Below, piece by piece: positions 1 through 10,386 of a stretch of 64,000 bases of DNA (its first letter is position 1; each line of letters opens with the position of its first letter). The notes below the pieces were generated by a model. That model did no database searches, had not been told where the DNA came from, and was given only the letters and a program-made list of their open reading frames with translations. Made by a program: the position numbers and the translations under genes. This stretch comes from a virus. The stretch lies in IMG/VR virus record IMGVR_UViG_3300033153_016044, positions 33,730 through 97,729 of that record; one strand, given 5' to 3'.

Positions 1-35
1 GTGGTTTGAGATAACACTTTAATTTTCTTAGGCAC
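1..35 (-). CDS. Partial gene running off the left edge
   Basis: A minus-strand frame is open to the window edge. A GTG at 33-35 is preceded by GGAG with an 8-nt spacer, and the product would begin MPKKIKVLSQT. The same frame is also open further upstream, back to a TAA near 100 just after the neighbouring gene's stop, so the true start could lie earlier. Too little is visible to assign a function. It would be the next gene of the leftward tail-gene operon. Confidence 0.3.
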   Translation of the reverse strand, partial: MPKKIKVLSQT

Positions 36-109
36 TAGTACTTCTCCAATCTCTTTACTATAACTACTAACCTCTACTAGTATGATACGCGTAATTTATT
101 GTTTGTATG

Positions 110-343
110 TTACTTTATCAAAAGCCTTCCAAGAAATGCGCCATGCTCTGGTGTAAACGGAACTACATAGAGTACCGTATTTCCCTTAGACATATCATGA
201 TTTCTAACTGCGTTAATCTTTATCCTTGTAACATCTCTATATTCTTCTGTTTCTTTTGCTTCTTGTCTAATTCTAACTAGTGTAGCTTTTTTCATTCTTT
301 GTTCATCACATGTTAGATAGTATTGTGGTTGCCCAACTGACAA
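110..343 (-). CDS. Small hypothetical protein
   Basis: A 77-residue basic and acidic mixed protein that I do not recognise. It follows the 600-aa structural gene with a gap of about 40 nt on the same strand, so it probably belongs to the tail operon. The farthest start is TTG at 343, without an obvious ribosome site. An internal ATG giving MKKATLV at 295 is an alternative. No cysteine motif, membrane segment or signal peptide is seen. Confidence 0.5.
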   Translation of the reverse strand: MSVGQPQYYLTCDEQRMKKATLVRIRQEAKETEEYRDVTRIKINAVRNHDMSKGNTVLYVVPFTPEHGAFLGRLLIK

Positions 344-385
344 CTTATTTTTAGGTTGTCATCTTTTTCTTGGTTTAATATTCAT

Positions 386-2188
386 TTATTCCTCATTCGC
401 GGCGCATGGTCCGGTATCTTCGTAATCTGGTTCAGAGTTATTACCGCCACCACAACCAACTCCAATATTAAGTTCTGTATCAGGAGCATTAGAACAAGGA
501 GCTTTGATTTTAACAGGAACACACTGGTCGCAATCAAACTCATTAAGTTTTTGTACGGTTATTGTAGAACCTGTGGGCTTAGGAACAGCAGGGGGCGAAA
601 TCGTTGGTATTGATGATTCACCTCCTATACCATCAATAGATGTCTCACATTCACAAGCAGCAAGAGCTGCATTAATCTGTTGAACTAATATAATAAGGTC
701 TGTTCCATGAGTAACTGCAATAGCAACGAGTGCTGCATTAATAGAAGCAGTTAGTCCAGCAAAAGCAGCATTAATACTGACTGCAAGCTTTGATGCTGCT
801 CCAACAGCACCACCAATTCCACCAACTAAAGCAGCATTATTACCATCTTGTCTACCTTTTAAATCTTCAGAGTAACTACTAATCTCAGTACATAAGCCAT
901 CTAATCTCATGATGGTATTTATATCATTAGTAACTAAAGTTTCACAGGCTCCAGCAATCAAAGAGCACTCATCTATTGCAACAGCAGGCACCCATTCACA
1001 TGGGGGTTTCTCTTCTGCTTCTCCAATCTCTCCTGGGTCATCATCGCAAGTAGGCAGTTCTTCGTCCATAAAGACCATCTCTCCAATGAACAATTTAGGC
1101 TTAGTTTTTAATGACGATGAATCACAACAAATTTCATCTCCTAAATCTGACAGACTTCTTCCGAACTTTATAGGTCCGTCTATTTCGTTTTCTTTCCAGA
1201 AGTGAACAGTGCTTCTAATATCTATACCGATACTATCTCCTGTGGTTTCACCACCTAGGATATTTTCTTCTCCCTTTTTGTGACATGAATCATCCTCTTC
1301 AGATGCTTCCTTATGGGGAATAACAAAGACAGTTTTTAATTTAGCAGAACCATCTGTTTCTTCATCGAAAAAACTATGTTCTAAATGAGTCATTATTTCT
1401 GCTGTTTTCTGACCTTCTAGTTTTCCATTAGTCCCGTTAAGAGCAGTAGGTTGGCGAACCCACCATACATCTTCTAGCTTACCCTTTAGCCAAGGGAACC
1501 CTTCTCCTGCATCAGGATTAGTACTGAAGACAGTTGTTCCCAGCCCCTTGCTTTCGTGGTCAACGATAATATCATTCCAAGCACCCCATACATTACGTCT
1601 TTCATCCCATCTTAAATCAACAGTTCCTACTTTCCATTGTGCTCTATCTAATTTTGCATCCTCTTCATTCTTTCTTGCATCATCAGCAGAGGGAAATAAC
1701 GGCAACATGTCCTTTGTTCTACCGTAGCCCTGCGCCATCATAGGCGTTCTCATGCAGAGACCTCTGATATTAAATAGCTCACCGAAGGTACCAATCCGTG
1801 TTCTGGCAGTCTCTATATCGTCTCCACTAACTACATACTGAACTTGTTGTTGTTTCTTGGGGACAGGCACGAGTTCAGGACTAGGTTCTACTGGCGCCCA
1901 TATATTGTCTGTATTTGTATTTGGAAATGCGGAAGCATATATTCCTTGAACCGTTATTGTACTCATGGCATTTACAATCTTAAATCCATCTACTATAGAT
2001 AGAAATGAATCCAAGGATGCACCATACGTATCTGACCATTTAGTCTCTAGCGTTCCTGGAGTATTTAGATTTATAATCATCGGTGCGTCTACGCCTTGCT
2101 CTAAGGCCCAGTCGGAACCGGCTATCGCGTATCCTGCTCTGGGTAAATTAATACCGAGCAGCTCATCTATATTTTTTTGTTCTGACAT
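386..2188 (-). CDS. Tail-tip or virion structural protein, 600 aa
   Basis: An unrecognised 600-residue protein at the distal end of the leftward tail cluster. Its ATG overlaps the stop of the 802-aa gene (TAATG), indicating translational coupling. The centre is acidic and cysteine-containing (CDDDPGE, PPCEW). After that comes an Ala/Ile-rich amphipathic stretch around residues 450-520, which may be a helical bundle. The C-terminus contains GVGCGGGNNSEPD. Its place downstream of the tape measure and of three other large tail genes suggests a tail-tip or baseplate component. That is inferred from position only. Confidence 0.6.
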   Translation of the reverse strand: MSEQKNIDELLGINLPRAGYAIAGSDWALEQGVDAPMIINLNTPGTLETKWSDTYGASLDSFLSIVDGFKIVNAMSTITVQGIYASAFPNTNTDNIWAPVEPSPELVPVPKKQQQVQYVVSGDDIETARTRIGTFGELFNIRGLCMRTPMMAQGYGRTKDMLPLFPSADDARKNEEDAKLDRAQWKVGTVDLRWDERRNVWGAWNDIIVDHESKGLGTTVFSTNPDAGEGFPWLKGKLEDVWWVRQPTALNGTNGKLEGQKTAEIMTHLEHSFFDEETDGSAKLKTVFVIPHKEASEEDDSCHKKGEENILGGETTGDSIGIDIRSTVHFWKENEIDGPIKFGRSLSDLGDEICCDSSSLKTKPKLFIGEMVFMDEELPTCDDDPGEIGEAEEKPPCEWVPAVAIDECSLIAGACETLVTNDINTIMRLDGLCTEISSYSEDLKGRQDGNNAALVGGIGGAVGAASKLAVSINAAFAGLTASINAALVAIAVTHGTDLIILVQQINAALAACECETSIDGIGGESSIPTISPPAVPKPTGSTITVQKLNEFDCDQCVPVKIKAPCSNAPDTELNIGVGCGGGNNSEPDYEDTGPCAANEE

Positions 2189-4596
2189 TATCCGAAATCT
2201 AACCCTCCTCCATTTAAACTAGAATCAGAGAACCCAATATGTGAACCAAATCCTTTATCCACATTTACATTATGTCCGCTAATAAAACCAGCTTGTTGTT
2301 GTGGCAACACTCTGCCTCCACCATTGTTAACCATATAAGCTATAAGAGCTAACTCTTCTTTACTTATTTCACCAAACTTTCTTGTATATGTTTGAAGTGA
2401 ATAGCTAGTCTTAACTCCACCGTCACCAAAGCTTATACTAATAGAGTTTATATTTGAATTCTTTTCAAGAGAATCCCCAATGCTAAATTGAGGAAATCCT
2501 TCTACTTGAATGCTAGCAGAGAATGCCTCCTTCTGTAATGATGTAGCATTATCTACTTTTATCTGCATGGATTCTATCATTGCTCCTATACTTCCAAATT
2601 CCCATGGAGCAAATCCATCATCCTGTATAATTTGAACCTTACCCTGAGAATCAGCTCCAAGATTACTTGAGAACACAGGACCATATCTAATATTTCTAGA
2701 ACGTGTAGGTATATAGGCAAAGCTTGGCCCATAAGCAAAAGCGTGCACTCCAAAAAACGAAGAACCATAAAAAGCTATGTATCTACCATGAAGTTTTTCA
2801 TGAGCTTCTATCGTACCTATGCCTCTGCCGTCTGCGATTTCTAAAGCATCCGACATTAATTTATTTTTTAGGGGTGTCTTCTCAAAAACACCTCCAGGAA
2901 TAGTTACAACACCATCCTTATCTACCGTGCATGATACATACAGAGACGTTTTAACAGAACCAAATGGACTAGCAGATTCCTTATAAATATAACTAGCGGT
3001 ATCTTTAATCTCTAAAGTTACATCATTGGGGTCATATGCATTAACTAATTTTAATACCAGAATAGCCTCTCCGGCATTAATAATTCTATTGACAAACGTG
3101 GAACCATAAACAATAGAATTTCTAGCAAAAGATTGTTGATTACCAAATAGTTGTGTTAAATTCTCTAGCCCCAGAGAGAATGCACCTCCAGCAGCTTCTG
3201 AGGAAAATTCTACATAAGCTTTAGTTCTTCCATCGTTCTGCCTAAAATATTCATTAGGGTCATCGTTTCCCCCTACTACATCTCTAGTCCACGCAGATTG
3301 AATTACCTCATCTAATATTGTATCATGAACAAATCTTTTTCCATATGAAGATTTTGCATGTGCTTCAAGTTTTTTATATACAGCTCCGACCTCGGCCCGC
3401 TTTGCTATTTTTAGCTTAAGTAAAGCAGCAGCTCTTTTTGTATTAAAAGTAGGGACTTTATCTTTATCATTAGGCTCGTCAACATCATTCAAATCTGCAA
3501 TTAAACTTACTATGCCAGCTATATCATCATCTCCAAATCCAGGACCATATCTACTCATTCCAAAAGAACTTTCATTTGATTCTACTGTAGTTTTAGATTT
3601 TTCATTTCCTAACCACAGTTCCCACTGATGTTTTCCAGCTATTACTGCTATCATTTCATCTTCTGTCATTATATAATTATTAAATCCACCTTCAATAGAT
3701 AAGTCAATTGGCTCATTAGCCATACCTAATATTGCTACCTTAGTTAGATTCTCAAGTGGTGCACCCTGCAGGGCCATACAAGAAACTTCATTTCTAAGTT
3801 CTATCCCAGAGGTTGCAGTTATTACTCTCTCATCATGCTGGTCTAAGAAGCTTTGCAGGTCTATGTCTATATTATCAGTAGACCTATCAATTACTTTTAC
3901 AGTTACCTCTATGATGCCATCTGCTCTCTTCTCCGATTCAACAAACCAATCAAACGCATGTCTCTGTGACAAATCTTCTATTAGATTAGAAATGGGCGTT
4001 AGGTTTGTATTAACTCTGTGGTTGGGATTTACTATCGCTGCAACCTCGTCTAAATTAAATACATATCGCTCTCCAAATACATTGGCGATTTGTTGAGGAA
4101 TAGGAATTACTGCAGTTCCAAATAAAACATTATCCCCCTTTAGGGCGCTAACTATTCTTTCGAATGGCATACCAGATTGATTCCATCCAGATAAGTTAAT
4201 AAGACCTGCTCCATAAGGACCATATATATCAAGGACGGAACAGCCAGTATTATTTATTGTATCTATGATTGCCTGAGAGCCCGGAGCAAGAATCACAGGA
4301 ATAGATTTCATTATCTCTCTTGGGTCAGATACGGATACTCTAATTGTTCTTCCGGAAATATTAGTCACATCTATTTCATATCTAGTCAGCACACCAGAGA
4401 AGCTCCAGGAATCTCCCAGGGTTATTGTTTGAAAGGTTCCTACCTCCGGAAATTCAAATAATGCATCATCATCTTCTACGATAGTCACAGAAGCTGTACT
4501 TGGACTAGTAGAAAGACCTAGACTATTAGATATGTTTTTTATATATGAACCGAGGAACTTATTTGCTCCCCCACCACCTAAATCAGTTGCCGTCAT
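2188..4596 (-). CDS. Tail-tip/baseplate structural protein, 802 aa
   Basis: A large soluble-looking protein without membrane segments. It starts with a short Gly-rich stretch (LGGGGANKF) and then a region of mixed beta and helix. It is the third large gene after the tape measure and is separated by 7 nt from the upstream gene. In long-tailed phages this position is usually held by distal tail, tail-tip or hub proteins. I see no diagnostic hub, lysozyme or peptidase motif. Function is assigned from gene order with moderate confidence. Confidence 0.6.
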   Translation of the reverse strand: MTATDLGGGGANKFLGSYIKNISNSLGLSTSPSTASVTIVEDDDALFEFPEVGTFQTITLGDSWSFSGVLTRYEIDVTNISGRTIRVSVSDPREIMKSIPVILAPGSQAIIDTINNTGCSVLDIYGPYGAGLINLSGWNQSGMPFERIVSALKGDNVLFGTAVIPIPQQIANVFGERYVFNLDEVAAIVNPNHRVNTNLTPISNLIEDLSQRHAFDWFVESEKRADGIIEVTVKVIDRSTDNIDIDLQSFLDQHDERVITATSGIELRNEVSCMALQGAPLENLTKVAILGMANEPIDLSIEGGFNNYIMTEDEMIAVIAGKHQWELWLGNEKSKTTVESNESSFGMSRYGPGFGDDDIAGIVSLIADLNDVDEPNDKDKVPTFNTKRAAALLKLKIAKRAEVGAVYKKLEAHAKSSYGKRFVHDTILDEVIQSAWTRDVVGGNDDPNEYFRQNDGRTKAYVEFSSEAAGGAFSLGLENLTQLFGNQQSFARNSIVYGSTFVNRIINAGEAILVLKLVNAYDPNDVTLEIKDTASYIYKESASPFGSVKTSLYVSCTVDKDGVVTIPGGVFEKTPLKNKLMSDALEIADGRGIGTIEAHEKLHGRYIAFYGSSFFGVHAFAYGPSFAYIPTRSRNIRYGPVFSSNLGADSQGKVQIIQDDGFAPWEFGSIGAMIESMQIKVDNATSLQKEAFSASIQVEGFPQFSIGDSLEKNSNINSISISFGDGGVKTSYSLQTYTRKFGEISKEELALIAYMVNNGGGRVLPQQQAGFISGHNVNVDKGFGSHIGFSDSSLNGGGLDFG

Positions 4597-4603
4597 TAAT
4601 CAC

Positions 4604-6592
4604 CTATGTATTAGTGTATTTCCAGGTCACACTTCTAGTAAAAACAAGAGTCTGCCTATTGAACGAATATTGGTCTGCCGTTTTAAATGTCTTAGTCGCT
4701 ACAGGTTGTTCTCCTCTAGAATTTGTAAGAGGAGTATTACTAATCAGTATATTAGATTCTGTAAGAGCTTCAAGTTCTAGCAGCCCTTGGTTTGTAGTAT
4801 CTACTGAGCCACAATCGTTACCACTAGCCTGCATTGTATATGTAATCTTGAGGGTTTTTTGTGAGCCTGTTACAGTCTCTTGGTCCTGAAGAATGGGGCC
4901 GGTTGCCTTTTGAGGAATAGGAATTTCAGCAACCACATCTGCTGGTAGTGTGTAGTTAACATCAATCTTCTCATCTCGAATACTTGGGTTGGCTGTAGTA
5001 AATCTATTATCAAACCTTGATGAATATGTCAATGTCCCGTTTAGTTTATTAAACCCCAAAGAAGTCTGAACAGCGGAGGCCCCAAGACAAGTTCCAGGTG
5101 GGATAATTTCCAATGCTCTACTATTAATTAGTCCCTGAATACTAGAATAAAAGGCTCCAGATGCGGCAATGAATCTTTCAATGCTATTTGTGCCTAGCTC
5201 AGCAGCCAAGCCCTGAATGGTTCCATTCACAGTTACCGTAGTGGATGCATTCTCTATACTTTGCTCACGAGCAACCTGATATTCTTCTCTGTAAAGAGCG
5301 GTTCCTTGCTCTCTAAAGCTCCTGGTTAATGAGAATGATTTTGCAATTTCATCTCTTTGATAACTAACTGCTTCAATATTACCAGAGAGGGATGCATCAA
5401 AGAATGGTTCAACTGTTGAGTTAATAGGAAAGTTACTTGCGAAACAATAATCTATCGCTGACTGAATACCTGAATCACTAGCTAATCTTATCGACGCGGA
5501 GGTCGCTACAGTCTGTGAAACTGTTCCATCTTCATTCCTCTGTAGAGAATAGGAAATCGCCCGGCTTTCAATCGGGTCATCGTTTATTACACCAAAAGTA
5601 ATAGAGTAGCTTACCGTGCCGGCAAATCTATTTTCACTCAAAGATTTTGATGCTATGTCACTAGCGGTAAGAAATCCAATCTCAACAGCTACTACATTAT
5701 TAAATCCATCTAATGCATTATTAAGTTTCTCTGTAGTAGTATCTCCGTAACCAAGAACGGTTCCATTAATAGTTAGAGATTCTACTAACACCCCTAAGTC
5801 ATCTAGTTCATAAGACCTATCAATAGTTCTATCATCCTTATAGTTTCCGGAGGCCATAATCCAAGTTTCACTAACAGCATAGGATGCATTAGTTTCATTG
5901 ATACTCTCCGACCTAATATGATTAAACTCAAACAGGTTGTCAGCATCTACTACAGGGGGGAGGAATGGCGCAGTCAGGAATGCATACTGAGTTCTATCTA
6001 GCGTATCTACCCTAGCGAGGACGAACGTCTTTGCGTTATCCAAGGCTCCCATTCCATCTTGGTTAGATATACCCACTGCACTTACACTGTGGCTTACAGC
6101 TATTGTATCATCTTCTTGTGTAGAGAAATCCCAGGACTCATCAAACTCACTAACCTTACAGTTAGCATCGAAGCCTTCTTCATACTCAAACTGAATAGAG
6201 TAATCTCTCTTCTGAACCATTTGGCTTTCTGGAAAATCTATAGATACAACTTTTGGAAACACGCTCAACATCGGATAGCCACTGCCATCTACAATTAGAA
6301 GGTTGCCTCTATCTTCATCTAGAGCTGCACACAGTTGGTCAGATTTTCTATCAAGAAGCTCAAAGCAAGAGGCGTTAGGGTCTACTCCAGATAGAGCAGG
6401 TAGACTAGGAAGTAGTGTTCCAGTAAACGTAAGAGAATGTATAACCCCTAGTCTTGTTTCTACTCCGTCTTTTATTTTAGTTAACGTTTGTTTGCTATCT
6501 TGTATAAGCGGCACTGGACTAAAGCAATATGCTAGACCATCTGACTGTCTTACATAATACATTTGTGTGCCGGCATTAGGATTCGCACTCAT
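4604..6592 (-). CDS. Tail structural protein with internal duplication, 662 aa
   Basis: An unrecognised beta-rich protein. Two segments resemble each other: one around residues 260-400 (SLTINGTVLGYGD) and one around 420-560 (TVTVNGTIQGLAA). Each is followed by an amphipathic helix and then a beta stretch of the form GTVSYSITF or GTLTYSSRF, suggesting a duplicated beta-sandwich. The start at 6592 is 9 nt after the stop of the HGY-repeat gene. Position downstream of the tape measure points to a tail-tip or fibre-attachment role. Not identified at family level. Confidence 0.6.
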   Translation of the reverse strand: MSANPNAGTQMYYVRQSDGLAYCFSPVPLIQDSKQTLTKIKDGVETRLGVIHSLTFTGTLLPSLPALSGVDPNASCFELLDRKSDQLCAALDEDRGNLLIVDGSGYPMLSVFPKVVSIDFPESQMVQKRDYSIQFEYEEGFDANCKVSEFDESWDFSTQEDDTIAVSHSVSAVGISNQDGMGALDNAKTFVLARVDTLDRTQYAFLTAPFLPPVVDADNLFEFNHIRSESINETNASYAVSETWIMASGNYKDDRTIDRSYELDDLGVLVESLTINGTVLGYGDTTTEKLNNALDGFNNVVAVEIGFLTASDIASKSLSENRFAGTVSYSITFGVINDDPIESRAISYSLQRNEDGTVSQTVATSASIRLASDSGIQSAIDYCFASNFPINSTVEPFFDASLSGNIEAVSYQRDEIAKSFSLTRSFREQGTALYREEYQVAREQSIENASTTVTVNGTIQGLAAELGTNSIERFIAASGAFYSSIQGLINSRALEIIPPGTCLGASAVQTSLGFNKLNGTLTYSSRFDNRFTTANPSIRDEKIDVNYTLPADVVAEIPIPQKATGPILQDQETVTGSQKTLKITYTMQASGNDCGSVDTTNQGLLELEALTESNILISNTPLTNSRGEQPVATKTFKTADQYSFNRQTLVFTRSVTWKYTNT

Positions 6593-6600
6593 ATTTTCTC

Positions 6601-9600
6601 CTAATTAATAAAACCAGATGGTAATGTGATTGAAAGTAACGGACAAAGAGGGAAGTTGTGAGATGGACATGCAGAAGAAGAACTTTCGGCAACTATACTT
6701 CCGATTAATGTTCCCCAAATTTCAGAACTAGGAAGACCAACACCAGTTAAGTATCCATGAATACTTGTAGTAATAATTCCACTTACTCCGAATACATAAC
6801 CATGTATAGATGAAGAATTAAATCCCAACCCACTAGCATAACCATGAATACTACTTGGAATTTCATCAGAAGCATCGACAAAACCATGAATGGTCATATC
6901 GGCAGCTCCACTTAATACATACCCTTTAATAGTTGAGGTTGCAATAGGTGGCCGCTTAACATAGCCATGAATAGCTTGCGCGCTAATCTCACCCTTTAGA
7001 TATCCATGAAGAAAGTTAACACCAGGAACTACATTAGATGTAGATGGGTTACCCACTAGGCCACCACCAGAAGGAACAAGCCCCTCACTACCTAGATAAC
7101 CATATATACTAGAGTTGGGATAATTACCCAATAGATATCCATGAACAGATATCGACCCTGACCCAATAGGTGGCAATACATATCCATAAATAGCCTTTTG
7201 GTTTGGACCGAGCCCAAAGATTCCTCCATCCCAACCTTGAGTAAAGCCGTGTCTAAACTTACTAGTAAACTCTCCAGACTCACCAGCTATATAACCATGA
7301 ATAAGCTGAGCCCCAGTAAGGCCTTCTAGGTATCCATGAATATTATCTTGACTTGACATATCTCCGGAGCCAAAGCCTCCGATTAGGAAGCCATCGATTA
7401 CAGAACTAACACCAGTAGGGTCTACGGGAACATTACCAAATAAATAACTATGAACTTGAGAGGTTGTTAATTCATGTCCATGCAAAAACCCATGAATTAA
7501 ACCAGAGGCTTCTGTTCCAAGACCTACTAAATAACCATCTCTAAATGATTGTTGTGGTAGACCAGACGGAATATATCCATGAATAAATTCTGTAGCAATA
7601 CCAGAACTAATTACATATCCATTTATACTACTTATCTCGAACGGACTTCCACCAGTCAAATATCCATAGCGCTGATGTCTTGGTCCAAATTCAATATCTA
7701 CAGGGTCAAGACCGAATACACCATCAATCCAAGCAGCACCATAGGGATATAGAAGTCTGTCAGCAGGAATATCATAGACGCCCTTTGTGTATACCCACTT
7801 TAAAGTTTGAGCCCCTGCAAGACTAGTAGAAAAAGTTTCTCTTTCTCCAAGTTCAGGAATGTTTGAGTTAAAAGCATCTAGAGTATGCCAATGCATATCT
7901 CCATAAGTTTCTTGAAGAACATTATCTATAAAGAATTCAATCTTATCATCTACGTGAACATCCGAACGTATATAAAATCCAAACTCTCTACCAGCACTGC
8001 CGTCTGGTAATCTTTCATCTATATTGACATCAATATCTACTTCCAGAATAGCAGAATGTCCTGGTTGTATTCCTCCGCTCGGTACTATCCTTAGTGGACT
8101 ACCCAATCCAGAAGCATCTCCAATAGCCTCGCTTCTTATAGAAAATCCATCATCAGTTCCTCTTTGTGGAAATACAAATGACCAAATTCCACTCTGTACA
8201 GTTCCATCAAAATCAACTGGAAGAGGAGTAGATGGCAAGAAATTTGTTCTAGTGGCATTACCACTTGCTACAATTCCCCATTCAAAATCTCCAGATGTTC
8301 TCCAGCCTTCTGGTAGAGTCCCCTGTTCTTGTCTGAATGTTTGTTGTGTAGTTTGTAGTGGGCTTCTTACAATCTGTCTGTTATATGGGGGCGGGTCAGA
8401 GGTCGAGTTAGACCATGTTACAACTTCTGGATTAGTAGCTGCTGGACCAAATAATTTAATTTCATATACTCTTGAACTACTTTGTATAGAGTTAAAAAAT
8501 TGAAGTGTTACAAATTTTGCAGTAAATGGGTTAATGTTAAAAATTGGAACTAGCGATGCTACGTTTAAAGATTCTGTAACAGTCTGTGTTCCAGCCATAT
8601 ATTTTTCTAATGAACTATTTTGTGGAGGAAGCGAACTAATTGCACCAGATGGTATTGTAAATAATCTAACATGGTTTATTCCATCTAGTGTTCCCGATAC
8701 AGCTATGCCGGGAGCAGACGTTGTTCCATTTCTTTGTAGTACCTCTACTCTTTCTATAGTTCTAATCTTGTCTAATTCAAGAGTTAATGTATAGCCATCT
8801 CTGACTCTACCATAGGTAGTATTATCATCATCAAAAAGATTAGGAGATTCTTCATAATGAGATGTGAACTGTACGTTAGTATATGCAGCAATGCCTGTAA
8901 AGATTTCATTGGCCGTGCCGGACGTAAGAGTATAGTCAATGGTAAATTCTGATTCTTGCCACCTACCTAATGCGGGAGATTGTTCTACATCCCATACTGT
9001 TAAGATTCCACCAGAAGGATATGTTGAAACATGTCCCTGCGTAACTAGTAGTTCTTGCTTTGTGCCGCTGGCACCCGCGGGCTCTGTGGGATGCTTTAGT
9101 GCTTTAAATCCTCCCCAGAATAATGTATTGCTCCAGCCTCCAGTTTGAGATTGGCCCACAGATGCAGGATGTTTAAGACCCTTATCTTGGTCATCCATGG
9201 TAGGAAATACCCAGTTGCTTCCATCAAAGTCAGCCTTGAATCTTCCTATTGATTGTTTTCCCCATTCGTTTTTCTTTTGAAAATAGAATAAGAATTCTCC
9301 ATCATCATTAAAAGAGAAGTCACAATTAGTTCCTTCTCCTGGGAAGTTATGTCTTGTTACACCTTCTCCTGAAAAATTATTAGGACCTATACCATACATA
9401 TCGCCAGTGGGCACAATTCCAGATTGGATTAGTAATCCGCTTGTGCTACCATTAAGACTACCAGCTTTTGTTACCCAACTATTTTCTGTTCCATTTGCTA
9501 TATCTTTTACATTTATATATTCATCTGTATCTTCTGTCCAGTGATAAATACTCTGACCTACCCCTCCAATTCCAGAAGAGCATACAACGGCCATGCCGTG

Positions 9601-10377
9601 ACTTCCATTGAGTCCGCTGCCAATGGCCATGCTGGGACCAAAGCGCACCTCGTCTGATTCAATAGCTCTCTCATCAGGAGTTCCAAACCAGCCACCAAAA
9701 TCTCTATGCCATGTTTTTAGTTCATTATCTTCTGCATCATAGTATGTAGCATACGATGTTTTAAGTCCGAAGATTTCCGATACATATATAATAGGGAATC
9801 CGCCACTTGCACCTGCGGCGATATCTCCAAACTGAAGAGGGTCCAAAGAGGGGGCTACATTATACGGCGTTCCCAATACGGCAGTAGTCATGTCATTAGC
9901 AGAATCTTTGACAATCATTTTTACTGCGGGGAAACTAATGCCGGCTACTTCACTAGCGAACGGATGTTCTTGCATAGTAAGTGAGCCCTGAAAGCCTTTA
10001 GCTAAATTTCCAGAATCACCAGCAGCAACTAGCCCAATAGGACCTATGCCGCTTGCTCTCGTCCAACCACCGCCTGGTAGCTTACCTACAAACTGATAGC
10101 AACCAGAGCCATTAAACCTGAAGCCACAATGTATATGACCACTCCTATCCATTACTGTATCAAAGTTATTATGGATATGAAAGTCTTCTACTGGGAATAA
10201 AAGCTCAGGAGCACTCCATGATAATCCACCATTAGTAGATGTTATAAAATCAACTTCACTAGTTCCTGAACCATAGGCTAGAAATATTTCATCATCATTG
10301 GGGTCTTGCCAAAAAGCCCTGCCCCACTGAGGGAGTCTCATATCTTGAGAACCCGTAGTGGCTATTGAAAAAATCAT
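6601..10377 (-). CDS. Tail fibre/receptor-binding protein: Asp-box, discoidin-like and HGY-repeat regions
   Basis: A 1258-residue multidomain protein, probably exposed on the virion. Residues about 1-450 look like a sialidase-type propeller, with an Asp-box-like motif STNGGLSWS near residue 47. Residues about 511-645 resemble an F5/8 type C (discoidin, CBM32-like) domain: NLFDDDNTTYG, then RTIERVEVLQR, then VSGTLDGIN, ending YEIKLFG. A beta-rich linker follows. Residues about 900-1210 hold roughly 20 repeats of the type [IV]HGY[LVI]xG every 12-20 residues. It lies directly downstream of the tape measure, where receptor-binding tail proteins are common. Glycan binding is an inference from the two carbohydrate-associated folds. 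Confidence 0.7.
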   Translation of the reverse strand: MIFSIATTGSQDMRLPQWGRAFWQDPNDDEIFLAYGSGTSEVDFITSTNGGLSWSAPELLFPVEDFHIHNNFDTVMDRSGHIHCGFRFNGSGCYQFVGKLPGGGWTRASGIGPIGLVAAGDSGNLAKGFQGSLTMQEHPFASEVAGISFPAVKMIVKDSANDMTTAVLGTPYNVAPSLDPLQFGDIAAGASGGFPIIYVSEIFGLKTSYATYYDAEDNELKTWHRDFGGWFGTPDERAIESDEVRFGPSMAIGSGLNGSHGMAVVCSSGIGGVGQSIYHWTEDTDEYINVKDIANGTENSWVTKAGSLNGSTSGLLIQSGIVPTGDMYGIGPNNFSGEGVTRHNFPGEGTNCDFSFNDDGEFLFYFQKKNEWGKQSIGRFKADFDGSNWVFPTMDDQDKGLKHPASVGQSQTGGWSNTLFWGGFKALKHPTEPAGASGTKQELLVTQGHVSTYPSGGILTVWDVEQSPALGRWQESEFTIDYTLTSGTANEIFTGIAAYTNVQFTSHYEESPNLFDDDNTTYGRVRDGYTLTLELDKIRTIERVEVLQRNGTTSAPGIAVSGTLDGINHVRLFTIPSGAISSLPPQNSSLEKYMAGTQTVTESLNVASLVPIFNINPFTAKFVTLQFFNSIQSSSRVYEIKLFGPAATNPEVVTWSNSTSDPPPYNRQIVRSPLQTTQQTFRQEQGTLPEGWRTSGDFEWGIVASGNATRTNFLPSTPLPVDFDGTVQSGIWSFVFPQRGTDDGFSIRSEAIGDASGLGSPLRIVPSGGIQPGHSAILEVDIDVNIDERLPDGSAGREFGFYIRSDVHVDDKIEFFIDNVLQETYGDMHWHTLDAFNSNIPELGERETFSTSLAGAQTLKWVYTKGVYDIPADRLLYPYGAAWIDGVFGLDPVDIEFGPRHQRYGYLTGGSPFEISSINGYVISSGIATEFIHGYIPSGLPQQSFRDGYLVGLGTEASGLIHGFLHGHELTTSQVHSYLFGNVPVDPTGVSSVIDGFLIGGFGSGDMSSQDNIHGYLEGLTGAQLIHGYIAGESGEFTSKFRHGFTQGWDGGIFGLGPNQKAIYGYVLPPIGSGSISVHGYLLGNYPNSSIYGYLGSEGLVPSGGGLVGNPSTSNVVPGVNFLHGYLKGEISAQAIHGYVKRPPIATSTIKGYVLSGAADMTIHGFVDASDEIPSSIHGYASGLGFNSSSIHGYVFGVSGIITTSIHGYLTGVGLPSSEIWGTLIGSIVAESSSSACPSHNFPLCPLLSITLPSGFIN
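6750..7670 (-). repeat. HGY-repeat region, about 20 degenerate repeats
   Basis: Inside the 1258-aa gene, the tetrad x-G-[YF]-[LVIT], most often HGYL, HGYV or HGYI, recurs about 20 times at 12-20 residue spacing. At DNA level this appears as repeated CCATGAATA-like words on the plus strand. Spacers vary in length and sequence, so this is a protein repeat (possibly a solenoid or shaft), not a CRISPR array. Confidence 0.8.
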
Positions 10378-10386
10378 TTAATCATC

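Noticed and set aside
6750-7670. CRISPR-like repeats
   Set aside because: The repeated words are short and degenerate, with spacers of irregular length, and they stay in frame in a long coding sequence. They encode the HGY protein repeats.
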